Shown in pieces: positions 10,993-10,997 of a stretch of 10,997 nucleotides of DNA (positions are counted from its first letter, which is position 1; each line of letters starts with the position of its first letter). This stretch comes from Actinomycetes bacterium. Its GTDB lineage: Bacteria > Actinomycetota > Actinomycetes > Actinomycetales > Microbacteriaceae. Position numbers and translations under genes: made by a program. The stretch is from assembly GCA_023457615.1 (NCBI GenBank), contig JAEWKY010000158.1:1-10997 (forward strand), written 5' to 3'. The notes beneath the pieces were generated by a model. The model saw only the letters and a list, made by a program, of their open reading frames with translations, was not told where the DNA came from and did not search any database.

Positions 10993-10997
10993 AGGGG

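Overview
This window is the fused S10-spc ribosomal-protein operon of a high-GC Gram-positive bacterium. It most likely comes from an actinomycete of the family Microbacteriaceae or a close relative. The evidence is the strongly GC-biased third codon positions, the actinobacterial forms of L24, L29, S17, S5 and L15 with unusual terminal extensions, the lack of an S14 gene between L5 and S8, and the short-lid adenylate kinase. The family assignment is an inference from protein features, not a database result. All 20 genes I can support (one partial) lie on the + strand. I found no mobile element, CRISPR array, tRNA or rRNA.

Layout: bases 1-45 are an almost pure C/G low-complexity block that runs into the last codons of rplC (L3). 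Then follow rplD, rplW, rplB, rpsS, rplV, rpsC, rplP, rpmC and rpsQ (the S10-operon part). They join with only three bases to rplN, rplX, rplE, rpsH, rplF, rplR, rpsE, rpmD and rplO (the spc part). After a 120-base gap comes secY, which overlaps adk. The last 79 bases hold no gene I can identify but contain a strong hairpin. Most junctions are stop/start overlaps (TGATG, TAATG, GTGA, ATGA) or gaps of 2-6 bases, which implies co-transcription and translational coupling. The four gaps above 10 bases lie before rplB (25), rpsS (12), rpsH (76) and secY (120). The last two, and the tail after adk, each hold a stable inverted repeat without a T-tract.

Function: the genes encode proteins of both ribosomal subunits. 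Among them are L2 at the peptidyl-transferase region, L4 and L22 at the exit tunnel, L23/L29 at the tunnel mouth, S3 and S5 at the mRNA entry, and S8/S17 in early 30S assembly. SecY is the membrane channel onto which the tunnel mouth docks, and adenylate kinase balances adenine nucleotides. The window is thus an ordinary, highly conserved core locus, and I see no new biological system in it. The points worth a second look are a roughly 100-residue Ala/Lys/Pro tail on L15, similar low-complexity tails on S17, L29, S5 and L22, the missing rpsN/rpsZ, three strong hairpins, an exported-side cysteine pair in SecY, and the suspect poly-C start of the window.
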